64,000 nt of DNA from Paenibacillus sp. FSL H7-0331 (GTDB taxonomy: Bacteria; Bacillota; Bacilli; Paenibacillales; NBRC-103111): contig NZ_MRTH01000009.1 in NCBI RefSeq assembly GCF_001956045.1, positions 1 through 64,000 on the forward strand. Reading direction: 5' to 3'. This document shows positions 26,497-36,169 of the stretch, one piece after another. The position numbers were made by a program, and so were the translations under genes. Positions within the stretch are counted from its first letter, which is position 1; each line of letters starts with the position of its first letter. A model generated the notes under the pieces. The model was given only the letters and a program-made list of their open reading frames with translations. It was not told the origin of the DNA and searched no databases.

Positions 26497-27408
26497 TTGT
26501 CCGAGAAGCCGAACGAGAATGTCATTCTTTTTCCTAAAACCGTCGAGTTTTACCAATTCGAGCTTACCCGAATGCTGGAGACTGAGCGCTATGGCGAGGC
26601 CATTCAGCTGCTGAGCTTTTTATTGACCTGTCACCATCAGGATATAAGGATTGAAGAAGAATGGCAGGCGCTCTTGGAGTGGCTGCAGACGATGTTTCCG
26701 GAAGAAATCTTTGCTACCGGGGAAGAAGAGGACGATCTGACTGAAGCGGATTTGCTCAGGCAGCATTTGTCGATTAAAGCGAAGACGGATAGTGGGTACG
26801 CTGAGAAACTGCTTGCTATGCTTCAACAGCCGCAATCGTTAGAAAATCAGCTTTTGGCGTTGGATCAACTGGCCTTCATTGACCATCCCGCGATCGATAT
26901 CAGCATTTCTGAATGGCTGACGGCTCATGAGCAGCATCCTTTAATTCAATATAAAGGACTACAAACACTTAAGCTACGTGGAGTTACAGGCCCGCTCACG
27001 CTGGACAAGCATGGAGAGAAGATTGTAGTGGACGTGGAGGATACCCCCAAAAGTTTTGAAGATTTTCCGTCCCCCATGAACGAGATCATGGAACGTTTTC
27101 AGGAAATGAGCCAGATCAGTCAGCCCGCTTTATTTTATTATGCACAAGAGACCTGGAATGAATTTCTTGCTTATATTTATGGAACGGCTCCCTATAATCA
27201 GATTCTTCGACAGGATCGGGACGGCGTTGATGTCTGGGCTGCCGCGCTGCATTTTGTATTGCTTGATAAAGTGTTTAATAGCGGAACGAAGGACGAAGTG
27301 TTTGAGCTTTACGGGATCACGAACGATCTGATGTTTCAGTGGGAACAGTCTTATCGGATCATTCTCCAATTTGCCGCAGAGTTTTTTTCACAAAGACCTG
27401 TTAAATGA
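26497..27408 (+). CDS. uncharacterised protein upstream of trigger factor
   Basis: A 303-residue soluble, helical, acidic protein starting at a TTG codon, with GGAGGTG 9 bases upstream; nearby ATG and GTG codons are out of frame. Residues 1-70 and 105-150 look like helical repeat pairs, an acidic EEEDD stretch lies near residue 80, and the C-terminal half is aromatic-rich. In B. subtilis the gene before tig is ysoA, a TPR-type protein; position and helical character suggest a counterpart, but I cannot confirm homology. A link to protein folding is inferred from position only. Confidence 0.72.
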   Translation: MSEKPNENVILFPKTVEFYQFELTRMLETERYGEAIQLLSFLLTCHHQDIRIEEEWQALLEWLQTMFPEEIFATGEEEDDLTEADLLRQHLSIKAKTDSGYAEKLLAMLQQPQSLENQLLALDQLAFIDHPAIDISISEWLTAHEQHPLIQYKGLQTLKLRGVTGPLTLDKHGEKIVVDVEDTPKSFEDFPSPMNEIMERFQEMSQISQPALFYYAQETWNEFLAYIYGTAPYNQILRQDRDGVDVWAAALHFVLLDKVFNSGTKDEVFELYGITNDLMFQWEQSYRIILQFAAEFFSQRPVK

Positions 27409-27423
27409 TTTTATGGACATTGC

Positions 27424-27451
27424 TTGAAAAAAGAAAAGTATATGTTATAAT
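27424..27451 (+). promoter_or_regulatory. sigma-A promoter for tig
   Basis: TTGAAA (27424-27429), 16-base spacer, perfect TATAAT (27446-27451). About 90 bases of leader precede tig. Confidence 0.75.
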
Positions 27452-27542
27452 AGAATGGTTATATTGCCGGAACAGCATTTCGTGTTTACCTTAAAGGAAA
27501 CATCGATTTGTAATGGATAATTTTTGGAGGGGAAAGCATAAA

Positions 27543-28826
27543 ATGAAAGCAAGCTGGGAAAAAATAGAGAAGAACGTAGGCGTTCTTGATATTGAGGTAG
27601 AAGTAGATCAAGTGGCTGCGGCTCTCGACAAAGCATTCAAAAAAGTAGTTCAAAAAGTAAATGTACCGGGCTTCCGTAAAGGGAAAGTGCCACGCTCGAT
27701 CTTTGAAGCGAAATTCGGCGTAGAAAGCTTGTACCAAGACGCTCTGGATATCGTTGTTCCCGAGGCTTATGTGGAAGCGGTTGAAGAAACTGGGATTCAT
27801 CCGGTTGATCGTCCAGAGGTTGATGTGGAGCAATTTGCTAAAGGCCAAAACCTGAAATTCAAAGCAAAAGTTATTGTAAAGCCTGAAGTTGAATTGGGCG
27901 AATACAAAGGTCTGGAGCTTGAAGTTAATGAGGCTGAAGTTACAGAAGAAGAAATTACTGCTGAACTGGACAAACTGCAAAAGCGTCATGCAGAATTGGT
28001 TCCTCTTGAAGAAGGTTCAGCTGAGAATGGCGACGTAGTTTCCATCGATTTCGAAGGATTCGTTGATGGAGTCGCATTTGAAGGCGGAAAAGCCGAGAAG
28101 TATTCCCTTGAACTGGGAAGCGGCAGCTTTATTCCGGGCTTTGAAGAGCAAGTTGTAGGATTGAACAAAGGTGATTTGAAGGATATTACTGTAACTTTCC
28201 CTGAAAATTACCAATCCGAAGATTTGCAAGGCAAAGAAGCGATCTTCAAGATCGAATTGCATGACATCAAACGCAAAAATCTTCCTGTTCTGGATGACGA
28301 GTTTGCTAAGGATATCAGTGAGTTTGAAACATTGGAAGAGTTCAAATCCGATCTTAAAAACAACCTGAGTGTTCGTAAAGTAGCCGAACTCGAGCGCAAA
28401 AAAGAAGCTGATGTTGTTGAAAAAGCGGCTGAGTCAGCACAAATCGACATTCCTCCTGTGATGATCGACAACGAAACCACGCAAATGGTTAAAGAATTCG
28501 AAAATCGTCTTCGCACTCAAGGAATGAATATCGAAATGTACTACCAGTTTACAGGTCAAAACGATGAGGCTCTAAGAGTTCAAATGCGTGATGACGCTGA
28601 AAAACGCGTTCGCAATAACCTGGTTCTGGAAGCTATTGCAAAAGCAGAAGGTTTGGATGTTACGGAAGCTGAAGTCCAAGCTGAATTGAGCAACCTTGCT
28701 CCTTCATACCAACGTACTCCTGAAGAGCTTCATGCGATTCTGAGCGCGAACGGAAACCTTGAAGATCTTAAACATGATTTGCTTGTTAGAAAAACAGTTA
28801 CTTTCCTTGTTGAAAACAGCAAATAA
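27543..28826 (+). CDS. tig: trigger factor, ribosome-bound chaperone
   Basis: A 427-residue protein. The N-terminal ribosome-binding domain carries VPGFRKGKVPR near residue 40, the TF signature. A PPIase (FKBP-like) domain follows around residues 150-245 (GDVVSIDFEGFVDG, SFIPGFEEQVVG), then the long helical C-terminal chaperone arms. It binds nascent chains at the tunnel exit. ATG 27543 follows GGAGGGG; the frame opens 30 bases earlier without a better site. It has its own promoter and terminator, so it is separate from clpP. Confidence 0.97.
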   Translation: MKASWEKIEKNVGVLDIEVEVDQVAAALDKAFKKVVQKVNVPGFRKGKVPRSIFEAKFGVESLYQDALDIVVPEAYVEAVEETGIHPVDRPEVDVEQFAKGQNLKFKAKVIVKPEVELGEYKGLELEVNEAEVTEEEITAELDKLQKRHAELVPLEEGSAENGDVVSIDFEGFVDGVAFEGGKAEKYSLELGSGSFIPGFEEQVVGLNKGDLKDITVTFPENYQSEDLQGKEAIFKIELHDIKRKNLPVLDDEFAKDISEFETLEEFKSDLKNNLSVRKVAELERKKEADVVEKAAESAQIDIPPVMIDNETTQMVKEFENRLRTQGMNIEMYYQFTGQNDEALRVQMRDDAEKRVRNNLVLEAIAKAEGLDVTEAEVQAELSNLAPSYQRTPEELHAILSANGNLEDLKHDLLVRKTVTFLVENSK

Positions 28827-28837
28827 CTATAGCAGTC

Positions 28838-28870
28838 AGGCACGTATAACTATGCGTGCCTTTCTTTATA
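28838..28870 (+). terminator. intrinsic terminator after tig
   Basis: AGGCACG pairs with CGTGCCT around a 10-base loop, followed by TTCTTTAT. Confidence 0.75.
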
Positions 28871-28949
28871 GGCATTGCATGTATTTCTGCTTTTAAAAAT
28901 GTTAACTACATAAGGTCATGGCCGAATATGGTAGAATTACCCGCGTTCG

Positions 28950-28989
28950 TCTAACATAGGCGTCCCTTAGCAGGGACGCCTATGTTAGA
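28950..28989. repeat. perfect 18-base-pair stem-loop upstream of clpP
   Basis: The left arm TCTAACATAGGCGTCCCT (28950-28967) and its exact complement (28972-28989) flank a four-base TAGC loop. There is no T run on either side, so it is not a normal terminator. It may be a mobile intergenic repeat, an RNA processing site or a regulatory hairpin. Confidence 0.85.
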
Positions 28990-29102
28990 AATGTAATACA
29001 TAGAACACCTTAAACAATCAAACATAATTGCAGCAAAGAATCAATAAGTAGCAAAGTAGCAGTAAAGAAGTAAAGTAGCATAAACACGTTGCACTCAAAG
29101 TA

Positions 29103-29220
29103 AAGCTTGTCCCGAAGGGGCCAAAGCGACCCGAGAACACTACTGTAATCTCAACGCATCAACGCACAACAATCCAAGCGTGTTCCGCAGGAACGAAAGC
29201 GGCCCGAGAACACAACAGTA
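29103..29220. repeat. two imperfect 45-base direct repeats
   Basis: Copy 1 is 29103-29147 and copy 2 is 29176-29220, period 73 bases. Both begin AAGC, hold a short hairpin core (CCCGAAGGGG or TTCCGCAGGAAC), then AAAGCG, and share CCCGAGAACAC followed by CTGTA or CAGTA endings. They contain no open frame with a ribosome site. Confidence 0.75.
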
Positions 29221-29243
29221 TCTCCCCCATAAAGGGAGTCCAG

Positions 29244-29284
29244 AGGGCAGCGCCCTTTGGGGCCCTCCCTGTAGGGAGGGTCCC
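29244..29284. repeat. G/C-rich tandem hairpins before the clpP promoter
   Basis: AGGGC-AGC-GCCCT is followed at once by CCCTCCCT (29263-29270)-GT-AGGGAGGG (29273-29280), with flanking GGG/CCC extending the second stem. It ends 14 bases before the clpP -35 and looks like an intergenic repeat or attenuator-like element. Confidence 0.7.
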
Positions 29285-29297
29285 AGAGGGTATTGAA

Positions 29298-29327
29298 TTG
29301 GTGTAATGTTTTCTTTTCTGATACAAT
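29298..29327 (+). promoter_or_regulatory. sigma-A promoter for clpP
   Basis: TTGGTG (29298-29303), 18-base spacer, TACAAT (29322-29327). I see no CtsR heptad pair or CIRCE element around it. Confidence 0.55.
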
Positions 29328-29366
29328 AAAAAACGAACCACATTTTGAAGTAAAGGGGTTGGAACA

Positions 29367-29960
29367 ATGGGTCTGATACCTATGGTTGTCGAGCAGGAAG
29401 GACGCGGAGAACGCTCGTATGATATTTATTCCCGCCTATTAAAGGACCGGATCATCTTTATCGGTAGCGGCATTGACGATGATGTTGCCAACCTCGTTAT
29501 TGCTCAGCTGCTATTCTTGTCTGCGAGTGATGCGGAGAAGGATATTCATTTGTACATCAATTCTCCTGGTGGTTCTGTTACTGCCGGATTGGGTATATAT
29601 GATACGATGCAGTTTATTAAGCCGGATGTTTCAACTATTTGTGTAGGCATGGCAGCCAGCATGGGATCTCTGTTATTAACAGCAGGCGCTCCAGGCAAAC
29701 GTTTTGCACTGCCTAATAGTGAGGTCATGATTCACCAGCCATTGGGTGGTGTCAGAGGCCAGGCTTCAGACATTAAGATTCATGCGGATTGGATTATCAA
29801 AACCAAGCAGAAGCTGAATCAGATATATGTAGACCGGACAGGGCAGCCATATGAAAAAATTGAGCGCGATACCGACCGTGATAACTTCATGAGTGCAGAA
29901 GAAGCCAAGAATTATGGGCTCATTGATGCGGTCATCACTCGTAGCGAATTGAATGGATAA
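29367..29960 (+). CDS. clpP: ATP-dependent Clp protease proteolytic subunit
   Basis: A 197-residue serine protease, the usual ClpP length. The triad is Ser98 (GMAASMGS), His123 (MIHQPLGG) and Asp172 (DTDRDNFMS). Fourteen subunits form the chamber fed by ClpX or other Clp ATPases. clpX follows after 11 bases, an arrangement seen in Proteobacteria and Clostridia but not in B. subtilis, where clpP stands apart. AAAGGGG gives the start. The upstream region is unusually rich in hairpins and repeats. Confidence 0.97.
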   Translation: MGLIPMVVEQEGRGERSYDIYSRLLKDRIIFIGSGIDDDVANLVIAQLLFLSASDAEKDIHLYINSPGGSVTAGLGIYDTMQFIKPDVSTICVGMAASMGSLLLTAGAPGKRFALPNSEVMIHQPLGGVRGQASDIKIHADWIIKTKQKLNQIYVDRTGQPYEKIERDTDRDNFMSAEEAKNYGLIDAVITRSELNG

Positions 29961-29971
29961 GGAGTGATCCC

Positions 29972-31246
29972 ATGTTTAAATTTAACGATGAAAAAGGCCA
30001 ACTCAAATGCTCATTCTGCGGCAAATCGCAGGAACAAGTACGTAAGCTGGTAGCTGGGCCGGGAGTTTATATATGCGATGAATGTATCGAGCTTTGCACA
30101 GAAATCGTTGAGGAAGAATTGGGTCACGAAGAAGAGCTTGATCTGAAGGATGTACCAAAGCCAAAGGAAATTCGTAATATTTTGGATCAATACGTCATTG
30201 GTCAGGAACAAGCTAAGAAATCGTTGTCTGTAGCGGTTTATAATCACTACAAGCGGATCAATTCGCAGCAAAGCAAATCAGAAGAGGTTGAATTGCAAAA
30301 GAGCAATATCGTTCTTCTGGGACCAACAGGAAGCGGTAAAACGCTGCTTGCTCAAACATTAGCCAAAATTTTGAACGTGCCTTTTGCTATTGCGGATGCT
30401 ACTTCTTTAACGGAAGCTGGTTATGTCGGCGAAGACGTTGAAAATATTTTGTTAAAGCTGATCCAGGCTGCTGATTACGATGTGGAAAAAGCAGAGCGCG
30501 GCATCATCTATATCGATGAAATTGATAAGGTAGCACGTAAATCGGAAAACCCATCCATTACACGGGATGTTTCCGGTGAAGGCGTTCAGCAAGCTCTATT
30601 GAAAATCCTGGAAGGTACAGTAGCTTCGGTTCCACCGCAAGGCGGCCGTAAGCATCCACATCAGGAATTCATTCAGATCGATACAACCAACATCTTGTTT
30701 ATTTGCGGTGGTGCCTTCGATGGTTTGGAACAAATCATCAAACGCAGACTCGGCAAAAAAGTGATCGGTTTTGGTACTGATGGAGTTAAGGTTGATTTGA
30801 AGCCGGGCGAGTACTTATCCATGGTGTTGCCAGAGGATTTACTTCGTTTCGGTTTGATTCCCGAATTCGTTGGACGTCTTCCGGTTATCTCAACATTGGA
30901 GCCGCTTGACGAGCCCGCACTGGTTCGTATCCTGACAGAGCCCAAGAATGCGCTTGTTAAGCAGTATCAGAAGCTGCTTGAAATGGACAGCGTAACATTG
31001 GAGTTCAATCCCGAAGCGCTCGAGGAAATTGCTCGTGAAGCGATCAAACGGAATACGGGTGCCCGCGGCTTAAGAGCCATTATCGAGAGCATCATGCTTG
31101 AAGTGATGTATGAAGCACCTTCTCATACTGAAAACTCAAGCTGCGTAGTAACCAAGGAAGCTGTACAATCCAAGGTCGCTCCCGAAATCACTGCAGGCAG
31201 CAAAGATGGCAAGGCATCGTTGAAGAAAAAAGAAGAGAGCGCCTAA
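29972..31246 (+). CDS. clpX: ClpX, ATPase subunit of ClpXP
   Basis: A 424-residue AAA+ unfoldase. The N-terminal zinc domain has CSFCGKSQ and ICDECIELC (four Cys). Walker A is GPTGSGKT near residue 116, Walker [10 protein letters not shown] near residue 180, and the sensor 2 region lies in [11 protein letters not shown]. The IGF-like loop that docks ClpP is seen as VIGFGTD. It recognises tagged substrates and feeds them into ClpP. GGAGTG precedes the start. It is co-transcribed with clpP; ispG follows after about 100 bases. Confidence 0.97.
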   Translation: MFKFNDEKGQLKCSFCGKSQEQVRKLVAGPGVYICDECIELCTEIVEEELGHEEELDLKDVPKPKEIRNILDQYVIGQEQAKKSLSVAVYNHYKRINSQQSKSEEVELQKSNIVLLGPTGSGKTLLAQTLAKILNVPFAIADATSLTEAGYVGEDVENILLKLIQAADYDVEKAERGIIYIDEIDKVARKSENPSITRDVSGEGVQQALLKILEGTVASVPPQGGRKHPHQEFIQIDTTNILFICGGAFDGLEQIIKRRLGKKVIGFGTDGVKVDLKPGEYLSMVLPEDLLRFGLIPEFVGRLPVISTLEPLDEPALVRILTEPKNALVKQYQKLLEMDSVTLEFNPEALEEIAREAIKRNTGARGLRAIIESIMLEVMYEAPSHTENSSCVVTKEAVQSKVAPEITAGSKDGKASLKKKEESA

Positions 31247-31348
31247 GCTTGAGTATATACTAACCATAGCAGCCTCCAATCCATTTACTGGCCGATCCGG
31301 CTTGAATCGGAGCGGAGGATGTTTGGTATCATGGGAGAGATATATGTT

Positions 31349-32464
31349 ATGTTTCACAGAGCGGAGACCATTCCCGTTAAAGTAGGGGATTTGACAATCG
31401 GTGGAAGCAACGAAGTCATTATGCAGAGCATGTGCACAACCAAAACGGCTGATGTCAAAGCAACGGTTGCGGAAATTCACCGTTTGGAAGAAGCCGGATG
31501 TCAGATGGTGCGTGTTACCGTTAATAACAAAGAGGCTGCAGAAGCGATTAAAGAGATCAAGAGACAAATTCACATCCCTTTGGTCGCTGATATTCATTTT
31601 GATCACCGTCTTGCACTGATGGCGATTGAGAATGGTATTGACAAGGTTCGGATCAACCCGGGCAATATTGGCCGCCGCGAGAAAGTAGAAGCGGTTGTTA
31701 AAGCCTGCAAGGAGCGCGGAATCCCGATTCGGATTGGGGTAAACGCAGGTTCTTTGGAAAACCATCTTTTGGAAAAACACGGATACCCGACACCGGAAGC
31801 TATGGTTGAAAGCGCACTGTTTCATATCAATATTCTCGAAGAGCTTGATTTCCATGACATCATCGTCTCCTTGAAAGCATCCGATGTGCCGATGGCCATT
31901 GCTGCCTACCAAAAAGCCGGAGAAGCATTCCGTTATCCGCTGCATCTTGGTATCACTGAGGCAGGAACTTTATTTACGGGCTCAGTGAAAAGTGCAGCTG
32001 GTATTGGCGCCTTGCTGAATATGGGTTTGGGCAATACTTTGCGTATTTCCCTCAGCGCAGATCCTGTTGAGGAAATTAAAGTAGCTCGTGAGCTGCTTAA
32101 AACCTTTGGTTTGATCACGAACGCGGCTACCCTTGTTTCATGCCCGACCTGCGGACGGCTGGATATTGATTTGTTCTCGATCGCTAATGAGGTAGAAGAC
32201 TATATTGCCAAGATTAAGGTGCCCATCAAGGTATCTGTCCTTGGCTGCGCTGTGAATGGTCCAGGAGAAGCAAGAGAGGCTGATATCGGGATAGCCGGAG
32301 CCCGTGGAGAGGGTATGCTGTTCCGTTACGGAGAAATGATTCGTAAAGTTCCGGAAGCCGAGCTGTTGGCCGAGCTTAAGAAAGAAATCGATATTATCGT
32401 GGAGCATTTTGGGAGAACAGGCGAGATACCTGGCAGAAAGCATCATTCCACTCAGACCTCATAA
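31349..32464 (+). CDS. ispG: 4-hydroxy-3-methylbut-2-en-1-yl diphosphate synthase
   Basis: About 371 residues, the sixth step of MEP isoprenoid synthesis, converting MEcPP to HMBPP with a [4Fe-4S] cluster. The cluster cysteines are in SCPTCGRLD and [11 protein letters not shown]. Other landmarks are [12 protein letters not shown] and VADIHFDH. The start at 31349 has GGGAGAGA at about 9 bases; ATG 31331 with GGAGG at 12 bases is also possible. It is inserted between clpX and lonB, unlike B. subtilis, and ends before a terminator. Confidence 0.95.
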   Translation: MFHRAETIPVKVGDLTIGGSNEVIMQSMCTTKTADVKATVAEIHRLEEAGCQMVRVTVNNKEAAEAIKEIKRQIHIPLVADIHFDHRLALMAIENGIDKVRINPGNIGRREKVEAVVKACKERGIPIRIGVNAGSLENHLLEKHGYPTPEAMVESALFHINILEELDFHDIIVSLKASDVPMAIAAYQKAGEAFRYPLHLGITEAGTLFTGSVKSAAGIGALLNMGLGNTLRISLSADPVEEIKVARELLKTFGLITNAATLVSCPTCGRLDIDLFSIANEVEDYIAKIKVPIKVSVLGCAVNGPGEAREADIGIAGARGEGMLFRYGEMIRKVPEAELLAELKKEIDIIVEHFGRTGEIPGRKHHSTQTS

Positions 32465-32490
32465 ATCTTTACAATCCTTAACTTAAGGAA

Positions 32491-32526
32491 AGCAGTGTTC
32501 TCTCTTCGATGAGGGCACTGCTTTTT
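32491..32526 (+). terminator. intrinsic terminator after ispG
   Basis: AGCAGTG (32491-32497) pairs with CACTGCT (32516-32522), followed by TTTTT. Confidence 0.78.
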
Positions 32527-32630
32527 GGCGTTTTTGCATAGGCTGGCCGGTATTGACGAATAACATAGGAAAGCAGGAAAACAAATTGCTTACAAGTCCA
32601 CTTTCTACGGATACACAAGGAGGTTAACCC

Positions 32631-33404
32631 ATGCACATAGCTGCAAAGTGGCTTATTGCCAGCACAGTCGTACTGATATCCCTTGGTTCTGGTATAAGTC
32701 AAGCCGAGCCAACACCTGAAGAAGCTCCAGCGATTACCAAGAAAATAGCTATTGTTATTGACGATTTTGGTAACGACATGCGTGGAACGGAAGAAATGAT
32801 GGCCTTAACGATTCCATTTACTGCAGCGGTAATGCCTTTTTTACCGACGACACGGCGTGATGCCGAATGGGCGCACAAGCTCGGTCACGATGTATTGGTT
32901 CATATGCCGATGGAGCCGGTACGTGGCAAAAAAAGCTGGCTGGGGCCTGGAGCAATTACGACAGATTTGTCCGATGAAGAAATCCGCACAAGGGTACAGG
33001 CGGCGATTAATGACGTGCCCTTTGCAATCGGGATGAATAATCACATGGGCTCGAAGGTGACTGCAGATCCAAGAGTGATGCGTATCATTCTGGAAGTATG
33101 CAAGAAAAACAATCTGATCTATTTGGACAGCAAAACAACGCACAAAAGTGTGGTGCAGTCCTTAGCCAAGGAGTTGGGAGTCAGAACGCTCGAAAACCAC
33201 ATTTTCATGGATGATCAATACACGCGTGCGCATATTCTTAAACAGGCCAGGAAGGTGGAGGCACACGTTAAGGATAACGAAACTACAGTTGTCATTGGTC
33301 ATGTAGGCACGCCAGGTAAATACACTGCAGCCGCTATCCAGCAATCGGTGCCTGTCTTGAAGAAAATAGCTGAATTTGTGAAAATATCACAGCTGGCCCC
33401 TTAG
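32631..33404 (+). CDS. exported divergent polysaccharide deacetylase (YibQ type)
   Basis: A 257-residue protein with a signal peptide (residues 1-25, ending GISQAEP). The divergent polysaccharide deacetylase fold follows: IAIVIDDFGND near residue 38 (paired Asp), LVHMPMEP, GMNNHMGSK and DSKTT near residue 165, and VVIGHVGTPGKY near the end. The conserved Asp and His residues suggest metal binding, but activity in this family is poorly defined. The ribosome site is AAGGAGG. Its stop overlaps the stop of the convergent amidase gene by four bases, so the two ends read into each other without a terminator. Confidence 0.87.
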   Translation: MHIAAKWLIASTVVLISLGSGISQAEPTPEEAPAITKKIAIVIDDFGNDMRGTEEMMALTIPFTAAVMPFLPTTRRDAEWAHKLGHDVLVHMPMEPVRGKKSWLGPGAITTDLSDEEIRTRVQAAINDVPFAIGMNNHMGSKVTADPRVMRIILEVCKKNNLIYLDSKTTHKSVVQSLAKELGVRTLENHIFMDDQYTRAHILKQARKVEAHVKDNETTVVIGHVGTPGKYTAAAIQQSVPVLKKIAEFVKISQLAP

Positions 33405-34105
33405 TGGGCCGGCTCTTTTTGCAGATAGGCCAATATTCCGGCACAGATGGCATCAGCAAGCTGACGCTGCTTCTGCGGCTGCATCATTTGCTCGCGGTCC
33501 TGTGCGTTAGAGATGAAGCCCATCTCCACTATGACAGCAGGAACTTGAATGTGTTTAAGCAAAAAATAGGTTTTTCCATAGACCGGTGCTGTTTCTGTCG
33601 CATACAAAAGATTCAGTGATCGCTGCAAGCTCGTGGCCAGTTGTTTGCTTGCATCACTTTTTTGATGGAGCACCACAGGTCCGCGTGCTTTACTATTGGT
33701 TGCCCAATTGACATGAAGGCTGATTACGATTTTGGGATGAATTTCGTTCGCAAGATGGCTGCGCTGGGCCAAATCCTTCAAATGTCTGGAACGATTGCGA
33801 AACCAAAGGTTTTCACTACTGAGTGCGTAGTCATCCAGTCGATTGAGCAGAACACGAAGCCCTTTTTCCCGCAATAAACTGTACGTAACTTTCCCCATCT
33901 CCAGGTTGATATCTTTTTCATACACATCTCCGTGAAGCGTTCCGCTGTCTATACCTCCGTGCCCAACATCCAGCAGCACGTCGACATTCGTTAAAAAAGG
34001 ATTGATCATATAAGGATAAGGCTTGGATGCTGCCTTACCGCTGATTGAGCAGGAAAGGGTCATACCCAGAATTACAATTGTTGAGATCATCATTCGTATT
34101 CGCAT
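33401..34105 (-). CDS. N-acetylmuramoyl-L-alanine amidase (CwlD-like)
   Basis: A 234-residue exported amidase_3 enzyme with an N-terminal signal (residues 1-27). Zinc and catalytic residues are seen in DVGHGGIDSG, YEKDINLEM, VISLHVNW and VIVEMGFISN. It cleaves the bond between MurNAc and the stem peptide. Length and layout resemble CwlD, which helps make the muramic-delta-lactam of the spore cortex, but a vegetative amidase is also possible. GGAGGAAC lies about 12 bases upstream. It faces the deacetylase gene tail to tail; two wall-modifying enzymes together may share a substrate. Confidence 0.88.
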   Translation of the reverse strand: MRIRMMISTIVILGMTLSCSISGKAASKPYPYMINPFLTNVDVLLDVGHGGIDSGTLHGDVYEKDINLEMGKVTYSLLREKGLRVLLNRLDDYALSSENLWFRNRSRHLKDLAQRSHLANEIHPKIVISLHVNWATNSKARGPVVLHQKSDASKQLATSLQRSLNLLYATETAPVYGKTYFLLKHIQVPAVIVEMGFISNAQDREQMMQPQKQRQLADAICAGILAYLQKEPAH

Positions 34106-34277
34106 ACGTAGTTGGTTCCTCCTCCGTCATTTTCACTCCTTATCGTTCTCCTATGCCTTGTTATCATACATGCTTGAAAACTTTCTCAGGTAAGGATTAG
34201 TGTGTCTGTAAGAGGGGAATACTACCATGCAAGGTACATACTTGTGATGTCATTTCCAAGATACGAGTTTATGCTGC

Positions 34278-34316
34278 CCAAGTAAATTTCTGCGAAAAAT
34301 TCTGAGGAGGGACCCT
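34278..34316 (+). promoter_or_regulatory. recurrent leader hairpin, lonB copy (divergent)
   Basis: AATTTC-TGC-GAAAAATT forms a short stem, followed directly by CTGAGGAGGGACCC and ATG 34318. The 3' box matches the copy at 41624 almost exactly (CTGAGG-GGGACCC). The upstream conserved stretch is weaker than in the other copies. Confidence 0.55.
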
Positions 34317-34317
34317 A

Positions 34318-36021
34318 ATGAATATTAGTGTGATTTTGATGATTATCCAGCTGTTTTTTGCAGTTGTGATTGGTATGTATTTTTGGAATTTGCTGCGCAA
34401 TCAGCAGACAAATCGCACTGCCATCGATAAAGAATCAAAAAAGGAAATGGAAAAATTGCGTAAGCTTCGCGCCATCTCATTAAATAAGCCCTTATCCGAA
34501 AAAACAAGACCAACTGCGATGAACGATATTGTAGGACAGAAGGAAGGCTTAAGGGCACTCAAAGCAGCCTTGTGCGGGTCCAATCCTCAACATGTGCTCA
34601 TCTACGGCCCACCGGGAGTAGGGAAAACAGCTGCTGCACGTGTAGTTCTGGAGGAAGCCAAAGGCAACAAAGACTCCCCTTTTCGCCAAGATGCCCAATT
34701 TACCGAGGTGGACGCGACGACGGCACGGTTTGACGAACGTGGGATAGCGGACCCTTTGATTGGTTCTGTACATGATCCGATTTATCAAGGTGCGGGAGCA
34801 ATGGGCGTTGCCGGGATTCCTCAGCCCAAGCCAGGTGCTGTAACGAAAGCGCACGGTGGTATTTTATTTATAGACGAGATCGGCGAGCTTCACCCGCATC
34901 AAATGAATAAGCTGCTCAAGGTGCTGGAGGATCGTAAAGTATTTCTCGAAAGTGCGTATTATAACTCGGAGGATACGAATGTTCCATCTTACATCCATGA
35001 TATTTTTCAAAATGGTCTGCCTGCTGATTTTAGAATGGTTGGTGCGACAACACGGAATCCACAAGAATTACCTCCTGCAATTCGTTCACGTTGTATGGAA
35101 ATATTTTTCCGTCCACTGCTTCCGAACGAGATTGGCGAAATTGCTGAAAAAGCGTTTATCAAAATCGGTTTCCCTGTAAATCCTGCCGCGGTTGAGGTTG
35201 TAAAGAAACATGCTACGAATGGCCGGGAAGCTGTCAATATTATTCAGTTGGCCGCCGGAATGGCCTTGGCTGATGCTCGTAAAGCAGTAACGGCTGCTGA
35301 TGTGGAATGGGTAGTCAACAGCTCGCAAATTCCACCTAGGCCGGAGAAAAAGGTCGGAGCCAAACCGGAGATCGGATTTGTGAATGGGCTGGCTGTATAT
35401 GGTCCCAATCTGGGGATGGTATTGGAGATCGAGGTTACGGCTATTCCGGTTACTCATGGTGGGATAGGAAACTTGACGATAACGGGGATTGTTGATGAGG
35501 AAGAAATGGGAGGATCCTCGCGGACAATCAGGCGCAAGAGTATGGCACGCGGTTCTGTGGAAAATGTAATGACGGTTTTAAGGAAGCTCGGCATCAATCC
35601 TTACAAGTTCGACCTTCATGTCAACTTCCCGGGCGGAACTCCCATTGATGGCCCTTCAGCTGGCATTTCCATGGCAGTTGCTATCGCCTCGGCGATATTG
35701 CAAACACCTGTCGATAACCATCTGGCTTTGACCGGGGAAATTGGCATTCATGGTAAAGTAAAGCCGGTGGGTGGTGTTGTGGCGAAGGTTGAAGCTGCAT
35801 TCCAAGCCGGTGTAACCCGTGTCATCATTCCCAAAGAAAATTGGCAGGAAATATTCAGTGGGCTTAACGGATTAGAGGTTATTCCTGTGGAATCCATTGA
35901 AGAAGTCCTGGATTATGCACTTGGATCACAATTCAAGTTTTTGCCGGAAGCCTATGGAGCACAACCAGATTTTGCACCTGCCGCATCCATTACGGTTCTG
36001 CACGCCGATGCGCTGGAATAA
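34318..36021 (+). CDS. lonB: LonB, membrane-anchored Lon-type protease
   Basis: A 567-residue protein. Residues 1-23 are a membrane segment ([18 protein letters not shown]). The AAA+ domain has Walker [10 protein letters not shown] near residue 98 and Walker [11 protein letters not shown] near residue 185. The C-terminal Lon protease domain has Ser in DGPSAGIS and Lys in [13 protein letters not shown]. subtilis LonB (551 residues) is made in the forespore under sigma-F. Here the gene precedes lon with a terminator between them. The start is set by AGGAGGGACCC, part of the recurrent leader element. Confidence 0.95.
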   Translation: MNISVILMIIQLFFAVVIGMYFWNLLRNQQTNRTAIDKESKKEMEKLRKLRAISLNKPLSEKTRPTAMNDIVGQKEGLRALKAALCGSNPQHVLIYGPPGVGKTAAARVVLEEAKGNKDSPFRQDAQFTEVDATTARFDERGIADPLIGSVHDPIYQGAGAMGVAGIPQPKPGAVTKAHGGILFIDEIGELHPHQMNKLLKVLEDRKVFLESAYYNSEDTNVPSYIHDIFQNGLPADFRMVGATTRNPQELPPAIRSRCMEIFFRPLLPNEIGEIAEKAFIKIGFPVNPAAVEVVKKHATNGREAVNIIQLAAGMALADARKAVTAADVEWVVNSSQIPPRPEKKVGAKPEIGFVNGLAVYGPNLGMVLEIEVTAIPVTHGGIGNLTITGIVDEEEMGGSSRTIRRKSMARGSVENVMTVLRKLGINPYKFDLHVNFPGGTPIDGPSAGISMAVAIASAILQTPVDNHLALTGEIGIHGKVKPVGGVVAKVEAAFQAGVTRVIIPKENWQEIFSGLNGLEVIPVESIEEVLDYALGSQFKFLPEAYGAQPDFAPAASITVLHADALE

Positions 36022-36046
36022 TAGCAGCATCGGCTTTTCTTTTTTT
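36004..36046 (+). terminator. terminator overlapping the lonB stop
   Basis: GCCGATGC (36004-36011) pairs with GCATCGGC (36027-36034), followed by TTTTCTTTTTTT. The left arm lies inside the last lonB codons. Confidence 0.8.
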
Positions 36047-36073
36047 GAGATGATAATTAACGTGGGAGGGCGA

Positions 36074-36103
36074 TTGGTGTTTTGATTTTAATTTTGATAA
36101 AAT
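36074..36103 (+). promoter_or_regulatory. possible sigma-A promoter for lon
   Basis: TTGGTG (36074-36079), 18-base spacer, TAAAAT (36098-36103). It would place the recurrent hairpin near the 5' end of the lon transcript. Confidence 0.45.
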
Positions 36104-36120
36104 GTAAACGTCAGCGAATG

Positions 36121-36160
36121 TTACGAAGTCAACTTTGCCCAAAGCAAAGTTCTCAGGAGG
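36121..36160 (+). promoter_or_regulatory. recurrent leader hairpin, lon copy
   Basis: TTACGAAGTC leads into AACTTTGC (36131-36138), loop CCAAA, GCAAAGTT (36144-36151), a perfect 8-base stem, then CTCAGGAGG as ribosome site 9 bases before ATG 36170. Confidence 0.75.
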
Positions 36161-36169
36161 TGCTTCAGA

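Noticed and set aside
29103..29220. CRISPR array
   Set aside because: Only two imperfect repeats with one 28-base gap, hairpin-containing units, and no cas gene in the window.
29285..29366. CtsR or CIRCE heat-shock operator before clpP
   Set aside because: I looked for heptad repeats and the CIRCE dyad here and before lon and found none close to consensus.
31136..31945. A 269-residue open frame opposite clpX and ispG
   Set aside because: It spans two real genes on the other strand and has unnatural composition.
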